Origin: Paenibacillus lactis
Lineage (GTDB): Bacteria; Bacillota; Bacilli; Paenibacillales; Paenibacillaceae
Assembly (NCBI RefSeq): GCF_017873605.1
Contig: NZ_JAGGKI010000001.1
Location: forward strand, 124,001 to 188,000
DNA length: 64,000 nucleotides
Direction: 5' to 3'
Shown: in pieces, positions 16,208 through 25,207 of the stretch
Layout: each line of letters begins with the position of its first letter
Position numbering within the stretch: the stretch's first letter is position 1
Program-made: the position numbers and the translations under genes
Notes under the pieces: generated by a model
The model's input: only the letters and a program-made list of their open reading frames with translations
Told to the model about the DNA's origin: nothing
Databases searched by the model: none

Positions 16208-16366
16208 ATTTCTTTTGCTCAACTTATCTTAATCCAGTTCAAGAACGATCACAGGCTTGTTCCAGATGAAGCTTTCTTTTAGAAATCTTTTACGGAAGTA
16301 TTTTACTCCCTTGCTTGCATCTGTTTCTTGGTCCCTTCAAAACATCAGCTAAAAGTTATGAGGCCA

Positions 16367-16651
16367 TTACAATCTGCCGAACAGACTCTGCTCTGCATTT
16401 CGTACAAGGCGCTTGGTAATTTCTCCGCCAACGGATCCGTTCTCACGGGAAGTGAGATGACCCCATCCTGGACGGCGGCTTGATGAGCTGCCTCCAATTG
16501 CTCCAAGTTCTGATCCAAATTCGGTATCGGCTCCATTCGAACCGCCATATCCCACATTCAAACCAAACTCAGCGGCAATTTCATATTTCATCTGATTCAG
16601 CATATGACGGCTTTCCGGTACAACCTGACGATTACGATTGCTGCGTGGCAT
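16367..16651 (-). CDS. Alpha/beta-type small acid-soluble spore protein
   Basis: Spore-core DNA-binding protein that shields DNA from UV and heat and is degraded at germination by the GPR protease. The 94-residue sequence has the family N-terminal motif ([15 protein letters not shown], containing the GPR cleavage context) and the C-terminal signature [21 protein letters not shown] low-complexity Gly/Ser insert ([11 protein letters not shown]) lies between the halves. AGGAGG precedes the ATG. Expression is expected in the forespore (SigG), though I cannot point to a promoter with confidence. Confidence 0.93.
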   Translation of the reverse strand: MPRSNRNRQVVPESRHMLNQMKYEIAAEFGLNVGYGGSNGADTEFGSELGAIGGSSSSRRPGWGHLTSRENGSVGGEITKRLVRNAEQSLFGRL

Positions 16652-16817
16652 AATGAAACACCTCCTGTAAATGTGATTACAGAAGTATTATTTGTTTAAT
16701 ATAAGGTACGCACACGTATTAAAGCTTGTCACTGCTGGCAATAATTATAGGAAGACCATTTATCACATTTAATTTGGCATGATGAAATTGAACAAGATAT
16801 TTCATCCCTTGATTGCT

Positions 16818-17342
16818 TTATTTTATGGTATAACCGCCTCGTACCATGACAATGAGACCGTTCTTTTGCCCTTCCTTCACCTGAATGCCACGACCTTCAC
16901 GCGGGAAGGAGAGCAAATGGTTCTTCGGCGCAGCTTGTCCATTGAGCAGGTCCTTACCATCCGTCAGATCGGCAACACCGTTGGAATCCTCGGTGTAAAT
17001 AACGGCGTTACCCGAACGAACGATAAATTCTGCACCAGCATCAGCAATCAGAATTTTGCCAGGCTTCAAGGCAACGTTCTTCACTTCATCCGATCCTTGG
17101 GAAGGTTGCGTTGGAGTGGTTGGGTTCGTTGGGGTAGTAGGGTTTGTTGGAGTCGTTGTCCCTCCACCGCCATTTAGCGCTTTTTGGATTTGTTGATCGA
17201 CGTAGCTCTTGGTCACGACCGGGTCGTCGGCTGTGCCGGGGGTGGTGCTGGCTCCGGATACTTGAAAGTTCCAAAGAGTTCCGACAAGAATACTACTTCC
17301 TACAACCAGTGTCCCGAATGCCATTTTATACATTTTTCGCAT
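16818..17342 (-). CDS. Small secreted protein with Thr-Pro repeat linker, unknown function
   Basis: A 174-residue exported protein. The N-terminus is a signal peptide or anchor (KMAFGTLVVGSSILVGTLW, then QVSGAST). A conserved-looking DDPVVTKSYVDQQI motif and Gly4 stretch lead to a spacer of TPTNP repeats, then a beta-rich C-terminal domain (KPGKILIADAGAEFIVRSG ... LIVMVRGGYTIK). It lies 75 bp downstream of the S-layer gene but beyond that gene's terminator, so it may depend on read-through or its own promoter. A surface role is plausible from the export signal and neighbours. I do not recognise a named family. Confidence 0.8.
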   Translation of the reverse strand: MRKMYKMAFGTLVVGSSILVGTLWNFQVSGASTTPGTADDPVVTKSYVDQQIQKALNGGGGTTTPTNPTTPTNPTTPTQPSQGSDEVKNVALKPGKILIADAGAEFIVRSGNAVIYTEDSNGVADLTDGKDLLNGQAAPKNHLLSFPREGRGIQVKEGQKNGLIVMVRGGYTIK

Positions 17343-17370
17343 GATACTTCTCCTTCAATGAGTGTAATAA

Positions 17371-17402
17371 AAAACTGTCCGGAATTAATTCCGGACAGTT
17401 TA
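17371..17402 (-). terminator. Intrinsic terminator of the S-layer gene
   Basis: Perfect palindrome AACTGTCCGGAATT / AATTCCGGACAGTT followed on the minus strand by TTTTTATT. Lies 16 bp beyond the S-layer stop codon, as expected for a very highly transcribed gene. Confidence 0.93.
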
Positions 17403-17417
17403 ATAAGAACAAACAAA

Positions 17418-20306
17418 TTAGTACTTAACTTCTTGGTAAACAGCATCTGCAGAATTGCCTTTGCTATCTACAATATACTTACCTTTTGCAATGGAGACTT
17501 GACCGCCAAGAGTTCGGTCCGTTGGGTTGAATGGCTTAGCAAGTTGTACTCTAACAACTGTATCGGATGCGTTGGTTGCACCTGTTACTTCAACAGCAGT
17601 ACCATCAACATATACTTTAAATGCATCAGGTGTGTAGTAAACTGTAACTTTTTCATCAAACTCGATGTCTACATAAGTATTTCCTGTTACAGTTTTAGCT
17701 TCAACTGCTTTTGGTGCAATACCGTCTTCAATATCTTTACCAGTGAGTACCTCAATTTTGTGACCGAGGTTATCGGAAGTTTGAGGGTCTCCAACAGTTG
17801 TCACTTGACCAAGATTTGCTTTGTTCAATTCGCGGTCTAAAGTGAATTCAACAGTAGTCACACCGTTGTCATATTTAGGCTCGCCTGCAGTACCATGAAT
17901 GTTTCCTGCGAAAGTGAAGTCGCTCGAAACAACCGAAGTAATGTTTCCGCTAAACTCAACCTTCACTTTATCAAGTGCAGTTGCTTTAACAGATTTCACA
18001 GGGATAGTTACTTTATCCGAAATTTTAACTTGAGAATCTGTCAAATAGTTTCCGTTAAGATCAGCAACGTTAACTACACGCAAGAAATTACCTTCCAATT
18101 CAGTCTTCCAGTTGCTGAAGTCCTTCTTAGGAATAGTAAGACGAACTGTCTCAGCATTTCTCAACGTAGGTTGTGGAGCATTCTTCGTTGGGAATACTTT
18201 ATAAACATTGTTGACAACATAGCTGTATTTGTTGATTTCCAACGCAGATCCATTTCCTTCTACTGCAACAGCTCTGTTAAATTGAACATCGATGTAGAGA
18301 TCATCGTTATCGGAATCAGAACTAATCCAAGCTCTCTCAACCTTAAGTGCAGATGTGTTAGTTACATCAATAGAGAGAGTTTGTGGCAACATTGTGTTTC
18401 CGATGGAAGCAGTATCGCGAATGTTCGCAACATCCAATGTGTACTTGCCAGCAGGCAGGGTACCGATGGACTTGATAACTACATGGTTTTTGTAAGTTTT
18501 ACCATTCTTGACTTCGTAGGTTGGTACTGTTACTGGTTTACCGTTGTTGAAACCTTTATCAGTAACAACTTCGCCTTTAGAATTCTTCAGGACAAAGTTG
18601 TCGCGATTTTGGATGTCAGTCAAGTTTACATCTTCAGAGAATTCCAAAGTGAAGACTGTAGTGTTTCCATAAACGTCAGATTTTACGCTAGAAACAGTTG
18701 GACGCTCGGTATCAAGTACCGGTGTAACCTTAACATCACGGTTTGCAGAGTTGTCGCTGTAATCTCTTACACCTTCAAGGTAAATTGTGTTTTCACCCAG
18801 GCTAAGTTTCTTGCTGTCAGTGCTGAAAGTCAAGACAACAACGTTATCTTTAATTTCCACTTTATCAGCAGTCTTAGCGGAAGAAGTGTGGTAAACCTTG
18901 TCTACGGACTTCACGGATTCGTTGAACTCAACTTCAACTTTAGTCAAGTCTTTAGTTTTAACGGATACCACTTCTGGAGCTGCCTTATCTTCAGCTACAG
19001 TAAACTTCACGTCAACTGGGCTAACTTTAAAGTTAGCGTAGTCTTCAACGCCTTGGAGGCTCAGCGTGTGCTCACCAACAGCGAGATCAGTTGTAATGAA
19101 GGCAACGTTAGGATAGGTGAATTTCACCCAACCAGAAACTGCTTTGCCATCGATTTTGTAGTTCGAAATATTCGAAGCTGTTGTGGATTTAACCGGCTCA
19201 GAGAATACTACTTTGAAAGCTTTTGTTCCAAGACCTTTAACCTCAGTCACTTCAGGAAGTTGAGTGTCAACCGCTCTGAAAGTCAGAGTTTCGTTGAATG
19301 TTTTGGAACCATCGGAGTTTTTAACACCTTTGATTTCAACTTTAGTATCTTTCTGGCCTGGCAAGTTAGCGGAGTTTTCAGCAACCAACAATGTTACAGT
19401 ACGCTTGTCAGCGGAAAGCTTAGCGGACTCGAAAGTAACGCCAGTAACTTTGTAGTTGTCTTCGTTCTCTGCAGTTTTAGCTTCTACTTCACCGTCGAAC
19501 TTAACAACGAGTTCTTTGTAGTTAGTAGTAGATACAGATTCGATCTTAGTAGCTGCAGTCACAACCCAAGTTACACTTTCAGTGTAGTTGTAGTTGTTAT
19601 GTGTAAATTTAACCTCAGTAGCCGTGTTAGCTTTCAGAGGAGTTTCAAGGGTTACTTTCACAACTTCATTGTTAGCAAGTTTGAACTCAACCACTTTACC
19701 GTCTTCTTTAACTTCGTAGGAAACTACTTTTGGTTTTTGTTGGGACAGGTAGATGTCATAAGCAACTTCAACCAGTTGAGCACGGGTAGCGTTCGCTTTA
19801 GGGTTAGCTTTAGCGTCTACCAGACCAGCGTTGATTGCTGCTTGAACATAACCTTTAGCCCAGTCAGAAGCGTTGTTGTTAGTTTCTGTTGGAATTTCAA
19901 GTTTTTGAGCAACAACGAGAACCTTCGCCATTTCTTGAACGGTGATTTTACCGTTGAAGTCGAAGATCATTTTCGTTGTGTTCTTACCTTGCATCAAACC
20001 AGCAGAGTAAACAGCTTCTACATAAGGAGCTGGCCATTTGCTAGCTTTGTAGTTCTTATCTTTGAAGGAAGCTTTGCCTTGGATTGGCTCAAGACCCATG
20101 ATGCCAACCAGAACTTTCGCGAACTCAGCGCGAGTCATTTCCTTGTCAAGACCAGCAGATCCGTCTGGGTAGCCAGAGAAGATCTTAGCTTCTTTAAGTA
20201 CGTCATACTTTTGTTGCGTGTTAAGTGCGTCGTCACCGAATGCAACAGAAGCAAACATGGAGAATGCCATTGCTGTAGACAGTGCTACGGATAAAATTTT
20301 CTTCAT
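17418..20306 (-). CDS. S-layer protein with N-terminal SLH domains
   Basis: Major surface array protein, about 962 residues. A signal peptide (MKKILSVALSTAMAFSMFAS, cleavage after AFG) is followed by three SLH domains in the first 200 residues, marked by MTRAEFAKVLVGIMG, KITVQEMAKVLVVAQ and ATRAQLVEVAYDIYL. The rest is a series of beta-sandwich Ig-like segments (recurring patterns such as VKVEFNESVKSVD, VFTLEFSEDV, KVKVEFSGNI), typical of self-assembling S-layer regions. SLH domains bind pyruvylated wall polymer, made by the csaB/tagA/tagO genes nearby. A second in-frame ATG at 20375 has an even stronger AAGGAGGTG site and would add 23 residues. Codon use is highly biased, fitting abundant expression. 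Confidence 0.95.
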   Translation of the reverse strand: MKKILSVALSTAMAFSMFASVAFGDDALNTQQKYDVLKEAKIFSGYPDGSAGLDKEMTRAEFAKVLVGIMGLEPIQGKASFKDKNYKASKWPAPYVEAVYSAGLMQGKNTTKMIFDFNGKITVQEMAKVLVVAQKLEIPTETNNNASDWAKGYVQAAINAGLVDAKANPKANATRAQLVEVAYDIYLSQQKPKVVSYEVKEDGKVVEFKLANNEVVKVTLETPLKANTATEVKFTHNNYNYTESVTWVVTAATKIESVSTTNYKELVVKFDGEVEAKTAENEDNYKVTGVTFESAKLSADKRTVTLLVAENSANLPGQKDTKVEIKGVKNSDGSKTFNETLTFRAVDTQLPEVTEVKGLGTKAFKVVFSEPVKSTTASNISNYKIDGKAVSGWVKFTYPNVAFITTDLAVGEHTLSLQGVEDYANFKVSPVDVKFTVAEDKAAPEVVSVKTKDLTKVEVEFNESVKSVDKVYHTSSAKTADKVEIKDNVVVLTFSTDSKKLSLGENTIYLEGVRDYSDNSANRDVKVTPVLDTERPTVSSVKSDVYGNTTVFTLEFSEDVNLTDIQNRDNFVLKNSKGEVVTDKGFNNGKPVTVPTYEVKNGKTYKNHVVIKSIGTLPAGKYTLDVANIRDTASIGNTMLPQTLSIDVTNTSALKVERAWISSDSDNDDLYIDVQFNRAVAVEGNGSALEINKYSYVVNNVYKVFPTKNAPQPTLRNAETVRLTIPKKDFSNWKTELEGNFLRVVNVADLNGNYLTDSQVKISDKVTIPVKSVKATALDKVKVEFSGNITSVVSSDFTFAGNIHGTAGEPKYDNGVTTVEFTLDRELNKANLGQVTTVGDPQTSDNLGHKIEVLTGKDIEDGIAPKAVEAKTVTGNTYVDIEFDEKVTVYYTPDAFKVYVDGTAVEVTGATNASDTVVRVQLAKPFNPTDRTLGGQVSIAKGKYIVDSKGNSADAVYQEVKY

Positions 20307-20400
20307 AACCTTTTTTTCTCCTCCTTGAATCATCACTTGATTGTTTTCTTTAATTTGGTAGCTCTTGTCACTCATTAGCCCTGCACCTCCTTTCCCGAGT
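20304..20400 (-). promoter_or_regulatory. Two tandem in-frame translation starts for the S-layer gene
   Basis: An upstream site, AAGGAGGTG then ATG at 20375, opens 23 codons (MSDKSYQIKENNQV...) in frame with the downstream site, GGAGGAG then ATG at 20306. Both reading frames fuse, so either initiation gives the S-layer preprotein. Brevibacillus cell-wall protein genes are known to use similar tandem starts. Confidence 0.65.
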
Positions 20401-20497
20401 TGAGCATAAATCATAAATGATGTCTGTGACGAGATCACAGAATCTTGTTAACGAGAGAACACTACATACTAGAATAGATTCCTAATCCTACCTAGGT

Positions 20498-20526
20498 ATT
20501 ATACAACGAGTCCCCAGCACCGTAAA
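20498..20526 (-). promoter_or_regulatory. Proximal S-layer promoter
   Basis: Minus strand TTTACG, 17 nt, TATAAT. The -10 is perfect and the -35 matches 4 of 6. Confidence 0.5.
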
Positions 20527-20594
20527 GAACAATTTTCTAATTTATAGACAAGTTTCTTCTTCAGGTTAAACTTGGTTGCCTCATTGGGTTCTAC

Positions 20595-20623
20595 ATTATA
20601 AACGTTTAATTTTCCGAAAAGTT
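20595..20623 (-). promoter_or_regulatory. Distal S-layer promoter
   Basis: Perfect TATAAT at 20595-20600 on the minus strand; the -35 (AACTTT at 17 nt) is weak. Together with the proximal box it suggests tandem promoters. Confidence 0.4.
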
Positions 20624-20709
20624 GCGGGGGTTGCAAAGTTTTTTTAAAAAAATTTTTCGAAGTTTTCGCACTTCCTCTAACAACAAGGGTTCTCCATGTT
20701 ACGACAACA

Positions 20710-20738
20710 AAAAAAGACGCCCTAAAGGCGTCTCTTGT
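20710..20738 (-). terminator. Intrinsic terminator upstream of the S-layer gene
   Basis: Minus strand AGACGCC-TTTA-GGGCGTCT followed by seven T; lies just after the 114-residue gene's stop codon at 20745. Confidence 0.92.
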
Positions 20739-20744
20739 TGAATT

Positions 20745-21089
20745 CTATCGAATCTTCATGGCAAGCTGGATAATTTTTGCACGCATCTCCGGATCCTGAT
20801 TCAATCTGCTGTACATTAAATCGATCTCCGCTTTATTCGAACGATATGTCTTGTCGTGTTTAATGGTTGTATGGGACCACTCGATCAGCGCATTCTCGGC
20901 TACGGTCAGTTCATTGAAGGAATCATGAAAGCCAGTCTCTAGTACGAGCCCCTCCATAATTTCTTGCGTTATCTCATTATGAGCGGCACGTGCCAGCTCA
21001 ATTTTCTTCTCCATTACTTTGGCTTTATCTTCGAACTTCGTCTTCGCCTTCATGTAGTCGAGCTGCGCTTTGGATAAAATCGGCTTCAT
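20745..21089 (-). CDS. Conserved-looking helical protein of unknown function
   Basis: A 114-residue cytoplasmic protein with no Cys, no signal and no membrane segment. It is almost wholly alpha-helical by composition (MKAKTKFEDKAKVMEKKIELARAA; NKAEIDLMYSRLNQDPEMRAKI). A GAGGGTGAAG site precedes the ATG and a strong terminator follows, so it is a real monocistronic gene or the end of a short unit. I do not recognise the family. It sits between two SLH-protein genes, which may be coincidental. Confidence 0.8.
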   Translation of the reverse strand: MKPILSKAQLDYMKAKTKFEDKAKVMEKKIELARAAHNEITQEIMEGLVLETGFHDSFNELTVAENALIEWSHTTIKHDKTYRSNKAEIDLMYSRLNQDPEMRAKIIQLAMKIR

Positions 21090-21254
21090 AAATTCATCTT
21101 CACCCTCTAAAAATAGTATGTGCTTTCGCTATTGTAGCGTATTCCATGCGAAATTACAAAAAATAGATTTTGGTAACCGCTTCTATTTACCGCTTATCGG
21201 AAGGCGCAATGCTTATGTCTGTCCTAGCATAGTCACCTTCAACGGATACAGCTG

Positions 21255-21305
21255 CTCACGAAAAACGAGAGCATCACCTGGAGATCCAGGCATATGCTCT
21301 CGTTC
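21255..21305 (-). terminator. Intrinsic terminator of the SLH protein gene
   Basis: Minus strand AACGAGAGCAT...CCTGG / CCAGG...ATGCTCTCGTT, a two-part 16-bp stem, followed by TTTTT. Confidence 0.9.
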
Positions 21306-21327
21306 AACTGCAATCAGCAATTCTGGC

Positions 21328-24300
21328 TTACAACAGCTTCAATTTGCTCATCATGCGTTTCACCACAGTTGCGGTATCTGCTCTATTCATGACTGCATCC
21401 GGGTTAAAGTTGTACGTAGGTTTTTTCTCGCCTTCTTTCAGGCTATTGGCAACCCCAGTCAAAATGCCTGCTTTTGAAACGGCAAGAATGGCTGGATAAG
21501 AATAGTTGGACTTAATTTTGCCCACATCCTCAAACTGCTTCTGTAGCGTTGCCTTGTCTTTCTCGATCTCGCCCATTTTCAGGTTGAGCGCACGGGCAAT
21601 AATGTTCGCCGCTTCTTCCCTTGACAGCTCCATATTTGGCGCAAAGCTTCGCGGAGCAATGCCTCGGATGATCCCTTTCCGTGCTGCTGTTTCGATATAA
21701 CGATAATCCCACAAGGCATTTGCCGGGATTGTCTCCTGGTAAATGTCATCGAAGGTCAGCTTGTTCGAGCTGTTGTTAATCGGCACATCGTAATCCAGCG
21801 GAATATCGAGCAGCTTCACAACGATGGTTGCGAACTCACCGCGGGTCATCGGGTCATATACACCGAATGCGTCCTGCTTGGCCGCCTTCATATAACCTCT
21901 TGCCAGCATCAGCTCAATATCGTTCCGGGCCGTTTTATGTGAAATCGCATCGGAGTAGCTGTAACGCAGCGACTTGACGGCATAATAACCAAAACCTTTA
22001 AACGTAGCGGTGACTGTCTTTTTCTTGGAATCGACCTTGCCGCCGATATTGGTCCAAGTGCCCTGGGACGGGTTGTACCACCAGATACCCAGGTTGCCGG
22101 CAGCTGCATTAACCAACGCGGAATCATATTTTAGTGTAATAGTGCCTTTCTGGGAAAGCTCCATCCAGTTTTGCGGAATCAGGCGCTGATGGAATTCATG
22201 GCCCTTCGCGTATGGATGCGTAGCTTGCTTCACGTTGAAATCTTCAACATTGCTGCTGTAAGCGTTCAGCGAGCCCGCATCCAGCCAGTACAGCGGCGAA
22301 GCATATCCGAAATGAGGAGCCGGCGTGAAGCGGAACGCATTGCCGCTGTCACCAGGGATCAACGATAGACGTCCATCCATCTCTACTCCGTTTTCGATTT
22401 CTCCAATGCGATTGTATGCCTTGATTGTACGTCCATCAATCTGGTTCGCAATTCCGAATAAAATGTCATGCTCGCCAAGTAGGTTAATGGTCGGCACTTC
22501 GGCTTTCGGGTTGGAATTCGCTTGTTGGAGAACCGTTCCCTTCGGCAGTTGCAAGGACAGTCCACCCTTAAATACATTGATTTTGCCTGATTTCGAGATG
22601 CTTGCTTTATATTGAGAACCTTCTGTTGCATCATCCACATACTGCACGACAATTTGGCCGTTTGTCTTCTTGCTGCCTTGCTCGATCGTAAACTTAATGG
22701 TGTTTTTGCCGTTCTTCAGGTTTTTAACTTCCAAACGGAAAATGTCGCTGATTTCGGATTTTACCATTGGCTCTTTGCCGATGGTAACAGAGTCAGCTCC
22801 TTCAGCCTTAATGCTGACTTCTACGAAGTTCTGCTTCAGTACTCCTTCGTTCGGCAGCTTCGGTGACAACACTTGATAAGGCGCCCGTTCACGCGTGATT
22901 TCAATCGTATCCGTTGTCGTGACGGATTGAATGCGGGATCCAATCGAAATGGCCTGCAAACCTACCTCGGGCAATGCCAATTCTTTAAGCACAACTCGTA
23001 CATTACTTGAGCTTGTGCCGGTTGTAATTGTGTAATACAAGTTGTGATCTACTTGGTTGATCGCATCAAGCTGTGTTTTCAAAGCGCCACCGGTGAGTCT
23101 CCATGTTCCGGTATTGTCTTGCGTAAACACGGCAAAAATCGTTGATGAAGGATGACTTAGCGTTACGGTCACTTCATCCGTATTATCGACTTCGAACCGA
23201 AGACCCATTTCTTTTTCGTAAGTTGTGAATGCATTTTTATCAGTTTCCGTGAACAGCTTGTCCGGATCAGATTCCGTTGGAGAGCCGACTGGGAACGGAA
23301 TCATGTTTTTAATAACAGAACGGTTGTCACTGAAATACAGAAGCGTTAATCTCGTAGAAATTTTACCGCTTTTATCGGCTACAACCAAAGTGTTCGGTCC
23401 TGGAACCAGCTGTAAGAATCGATTTGCGGCTTGAGGTGACTCAACGTAATTGAATTCGCCATTGCTGCTAACTGGCAGATCAATCGTGTTGCCGTTCAAG
23501 GCCAAAGTTAGCCCTTGGGTACCGGTGTAATTCACGATACGGCCAGACACCTGGGTGAAGTCGGTGCTGTTTTTGAATAATTGGTTGTTGTACAGGTTAT
23601 AAACATCAATATAGGAAGAGGACAGGAACGTTACCGGGATGACCTTCGTATCCGATACGCCGGATCCGTTGCTGACCTTAATGATCAGATTTTGCTGTCC
23701 GGAAGGCAAATTCGTAATTTTAAATACGGTGTTTCCGTTATACGTAAAGGTTGAAGCTATGTTTGCGCCTTTACTGGATTCAATCGTGGCGGTTCCCGCG
23801 TTTACTTGTTCTACCATTAAATAGAGAGGCAGTTCATTTAGAACCGTGTCGTTGCTGCTTGGAAAAATCGATTGCGAGCTAAAAGACACCGTACTGCCGC
23901 TCTCGGTTACGCCATATAATTGGTGGACCTGTTTGATCGTCGGCGCATTGGCATCGCGATACGTGAATGTCTTTTGTACATCATATCCGGTTGCGGTGTC
24001 CTTAATGTAGACCAGGTACTCCCCGCTTTGCGTAATGCTGACAGTTCCGTTCGTCGTAAAAGGATACATCAATGTATTGTTAAGAATGGAAGCTTGGCCC
24101 ACGGTAGCTGTCAAATTCGCAATCGGTACGGTGGACCCAACCGGGAATACCCCTACTTCAAGCACCGGCGGAACCGGAGTAGCACCTGCAGCGGGAGCAT
24201 CCACCACGACATAACCGGTGATTGTGCCGTTGACGTTCCCTGTTACGACAGCCTGTCCGTCAATGCTGGTGCCGCCGATTCTTAGGTCATTCGCCGTCAA

Positions 24301-24990
24301 GGATCCTGTCGGATGATATACGACCTGACGATGGATGGTCTGCGTCCGGGATTCGGAATTAACCACGATGACCAGGTCGTTGACGCCTTTCTTCAATTGA
24401 ATACCTGCGGAATAGAACATATCGCCGCCGCCTGGATACATCGACTGTCCGTTTACGGTCACGCCTTTGGATCCGTTTGTAGCCTTAACGGAGATGCTTA
24501 TCGTTTCGGTTGTAACGACAACAGGTCTCGAGCTGTTTTCCTCAAGAACCCGGCCGTCGCTCAGCGCGACTTCATAAACAGCCGGAACATCCGAAAACTT
24601 GACATAGGCTGTTGCGCTTACTTGCTGCCCTTGAGTGCTCATGCCCGAGACGATAATTTTGTTCACGCCCTGATTCAACTGAACGTTCAAGAACTCGAAT
24701 GTGTTGGCCGCTTCGTCCAGAATCGGCTTAACACCCGTTCCGCCCGTCGTCGTATCATCAAAACGCTTAATTTCATAGGAAATCGTATTAGGGTTAACGC
24801 CGTTATACGTGCCCGACACCTTGATGGAGCTACGGTTTTCGGGCGTTGGCGAATTTGGATCTGTGCTCAGATTAGAAAAATGGAAAAATAAAGCCCCGTT
24901 TGCGGCGGAAGCCGGTAGTGCCGGTATCAATGAAAAGAACATCGCTACAGCCAGCAGCAGGCTAGCCATAGTATGAAATGGACGTCTCAA
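21328..24990 (-). CDS. Large secreted protein with C-terminal SLH domains
   Basis: About 1,220 residues. I place the start at TTG 24990, 7 nt after a perfect AAGGAGGTAAAACC; it yields a clean signal peptide (RRPFHTMASLLLAVAMFFSL, cleavage near ASAAN). Most of the protein is a chain of beta-sandwich, cadherin/Ig-like repeats (SIKVSGTYNGVNPNTISYEI, KNGKNTIKFTIEQG). The C-terminal 200 residues hold three SLH domains, seen in MTRGEFATIVVKLLDI, LSREEAANIIARALN and MNRADTATVVKRMMS. It is thus wall-anchored at the opposite end from the S-layer protein. Upstream in-frame GTG (25050) and ATG (25110) starts are possible. No catalytic motif is visible. Confidence 0.92.
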   Translation of the reverse strand: MRRPFHTMASLLLAVAMFFSLIPALPASAANGALFFHFSNLSTDPNSPTPENRSSIKVSGTYNGVNPNTISYEIKRFDDTTTGGTGVKPILDEAANTFEFLNVQLNQGVNKIIVSGMSTQGQQVSATAYVKFSDVPAVYEVALSDGRVLEENSSRPVVVTTETISISVKATNGSKGVTVNGQSMYPGGGDMFYSAGIQLKKGVNDLVIVVNSESRTQTIHRQVVYHPTGSLTANDLRIGGTSIDGQAVVTGNVNGTITGYVVVDAPAAGATPVPPVLEVGVFPVGSTVPIANLTATVGQASILNNTLMYPFTTNGTVSITQSGEYLVYIKDTATGYDVQKTFTYRDANAPTIKQVHQLYGVTESGSTVSFSSQSIFPSSNDTVLNELPLYLMVEQVNAGTATIESSKGANIASTFTYNGNTVFKITNLPSGQQNLIIKVSNGSGVSDTKVIPVTFLSSSYIDVYNLYNNQLFKNSTDFTQVSGRIVNYTGTQGLTLALNGNTIDLPVSSNGEFNYVESPQAANRFLQLVPGPNTLVVADKSGKISTRLTLLYFSDNRSVIKNMIPFPVGSPTESDPDKLFTETDKNAFTTYEKEMGLRFEVDNTDEVTVTLSHPSSTIFAVFTQDNTGTWRLTGGALKTQLDAINQVDHNLYYTITTGTSSSNVRVVLKELALPEVGLQAISIGSRIQSVTTTDTIEITRERAPYQVLSPKLPNEGVLKQNFVEVSIKAEGADSVTIGKEPMVKSEISDIFRLEVKNLKNGKNTIKFTIEQGSKKTNGQIVVQYVDDATEGSQYKASISKSGKINVFKGGLSLQLPKGTVLQQANSNPKAEVPTINLLGEHDILFGIANQIDGRTIKAYNRIGEIENGVEMDGRLSLIPGDSGNAFRFTPAPHFGYASPLYWLDAGSLNAYSSNVEDFNVKQATHPYAKGHEFHQRLIPQNWMELSQKGTITLKYDSALVNAAAGNLGIWWYNPSQGTWTNIGGKVDSKKKTVTATFKGFGYYAVKSLRYSYSDAISHKTARNDIELMLARGYMKAAKQDAFGVYDPMTRGEFATIVVKLLDIPLDYDVPINNSSNKLTFDDIYQETIPANALWDYRYIETAARKGIIRGIAPRSFAPNMELSREEAANIIARALNLKMGEIEKDKATLQKQFEDVGKIKSNYSYPAILAVSKAGILTGVANSLKEGEKKPTYNFNPDAVMNRADTATVVKRMMSKLKLL

Positions 24991-25136
24991 CGGTTTTACC
25001 TCCTTGTTCGTTCGGACCTGCGGGTCCGCTTTGGGTGTTCGATCTTTCACTTGCTCCCCTCTCTTTCCCTGACAGTTGGTATTAACGCATAGTTCATATA
25101 TCGGTCCCATACATTCAATTTTTTAGAAAAAAACAC

Positions 25137-25168
25137 AAAAAAGCCTCACCCCTTTTCGGGTGAGGCCT
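25137..25168 (-). terminator. Intrinsic terminator of the csaB-tagA-tagO unit
   Basis: Minus strand GCCTCACCC-GAAAAG-GGGTGAGGC followed by TTTTTT; lies 40 bp after the tagO stop. Confidence 0.93.
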
Positions 25169-25207
25169 GCATGTCCAATCGTATGCAAAAAGAATTAGAA
25201 TAAGTTC

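Larger units (their letters stand above)
15796..16366. other. metK upstream region: promoter, leader hairpin and nested repeats
   Basis: This 570-bp stretch has no gene. It contains the metK promoter and terminator-like hairpin, and from 15982 to 16207 two copies (one truncated) of a dispersed inverted-repeat element. The remaining 160 bp up to the SASP gene shows no clear terminator. Confidence 0.7.
20439..20744. other. S-layer leader and promoter region
   Basis: AT-rich 300-bp region with the terminator of the preceding gene (20710-20738) and two perfect TATAAT boxes on the minus strand, at 20595-20600 and 20498-20503. The latter has TTTACG 17 nt upstream. The leader would be 130-230 nt long, typical of stable S-layer mRNAs. 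No gene. Confidence 0.6.

Noticed and set aside
15796-16366. SAM (S-box) riboswitch of metK
   Set aside because: I looked for the conserved S-box core on the minus strand and did not find it; most of the region is repeat sequence.
17895-20294. 799-codon plus-strand frame opposite the S-layer gene
   Set aside because: Antisense shadow produced by the biased codon use of the S-layer gene; composition (Phe/Ser/Cys/Asn-rich) and lack of domains are non-protein-like.
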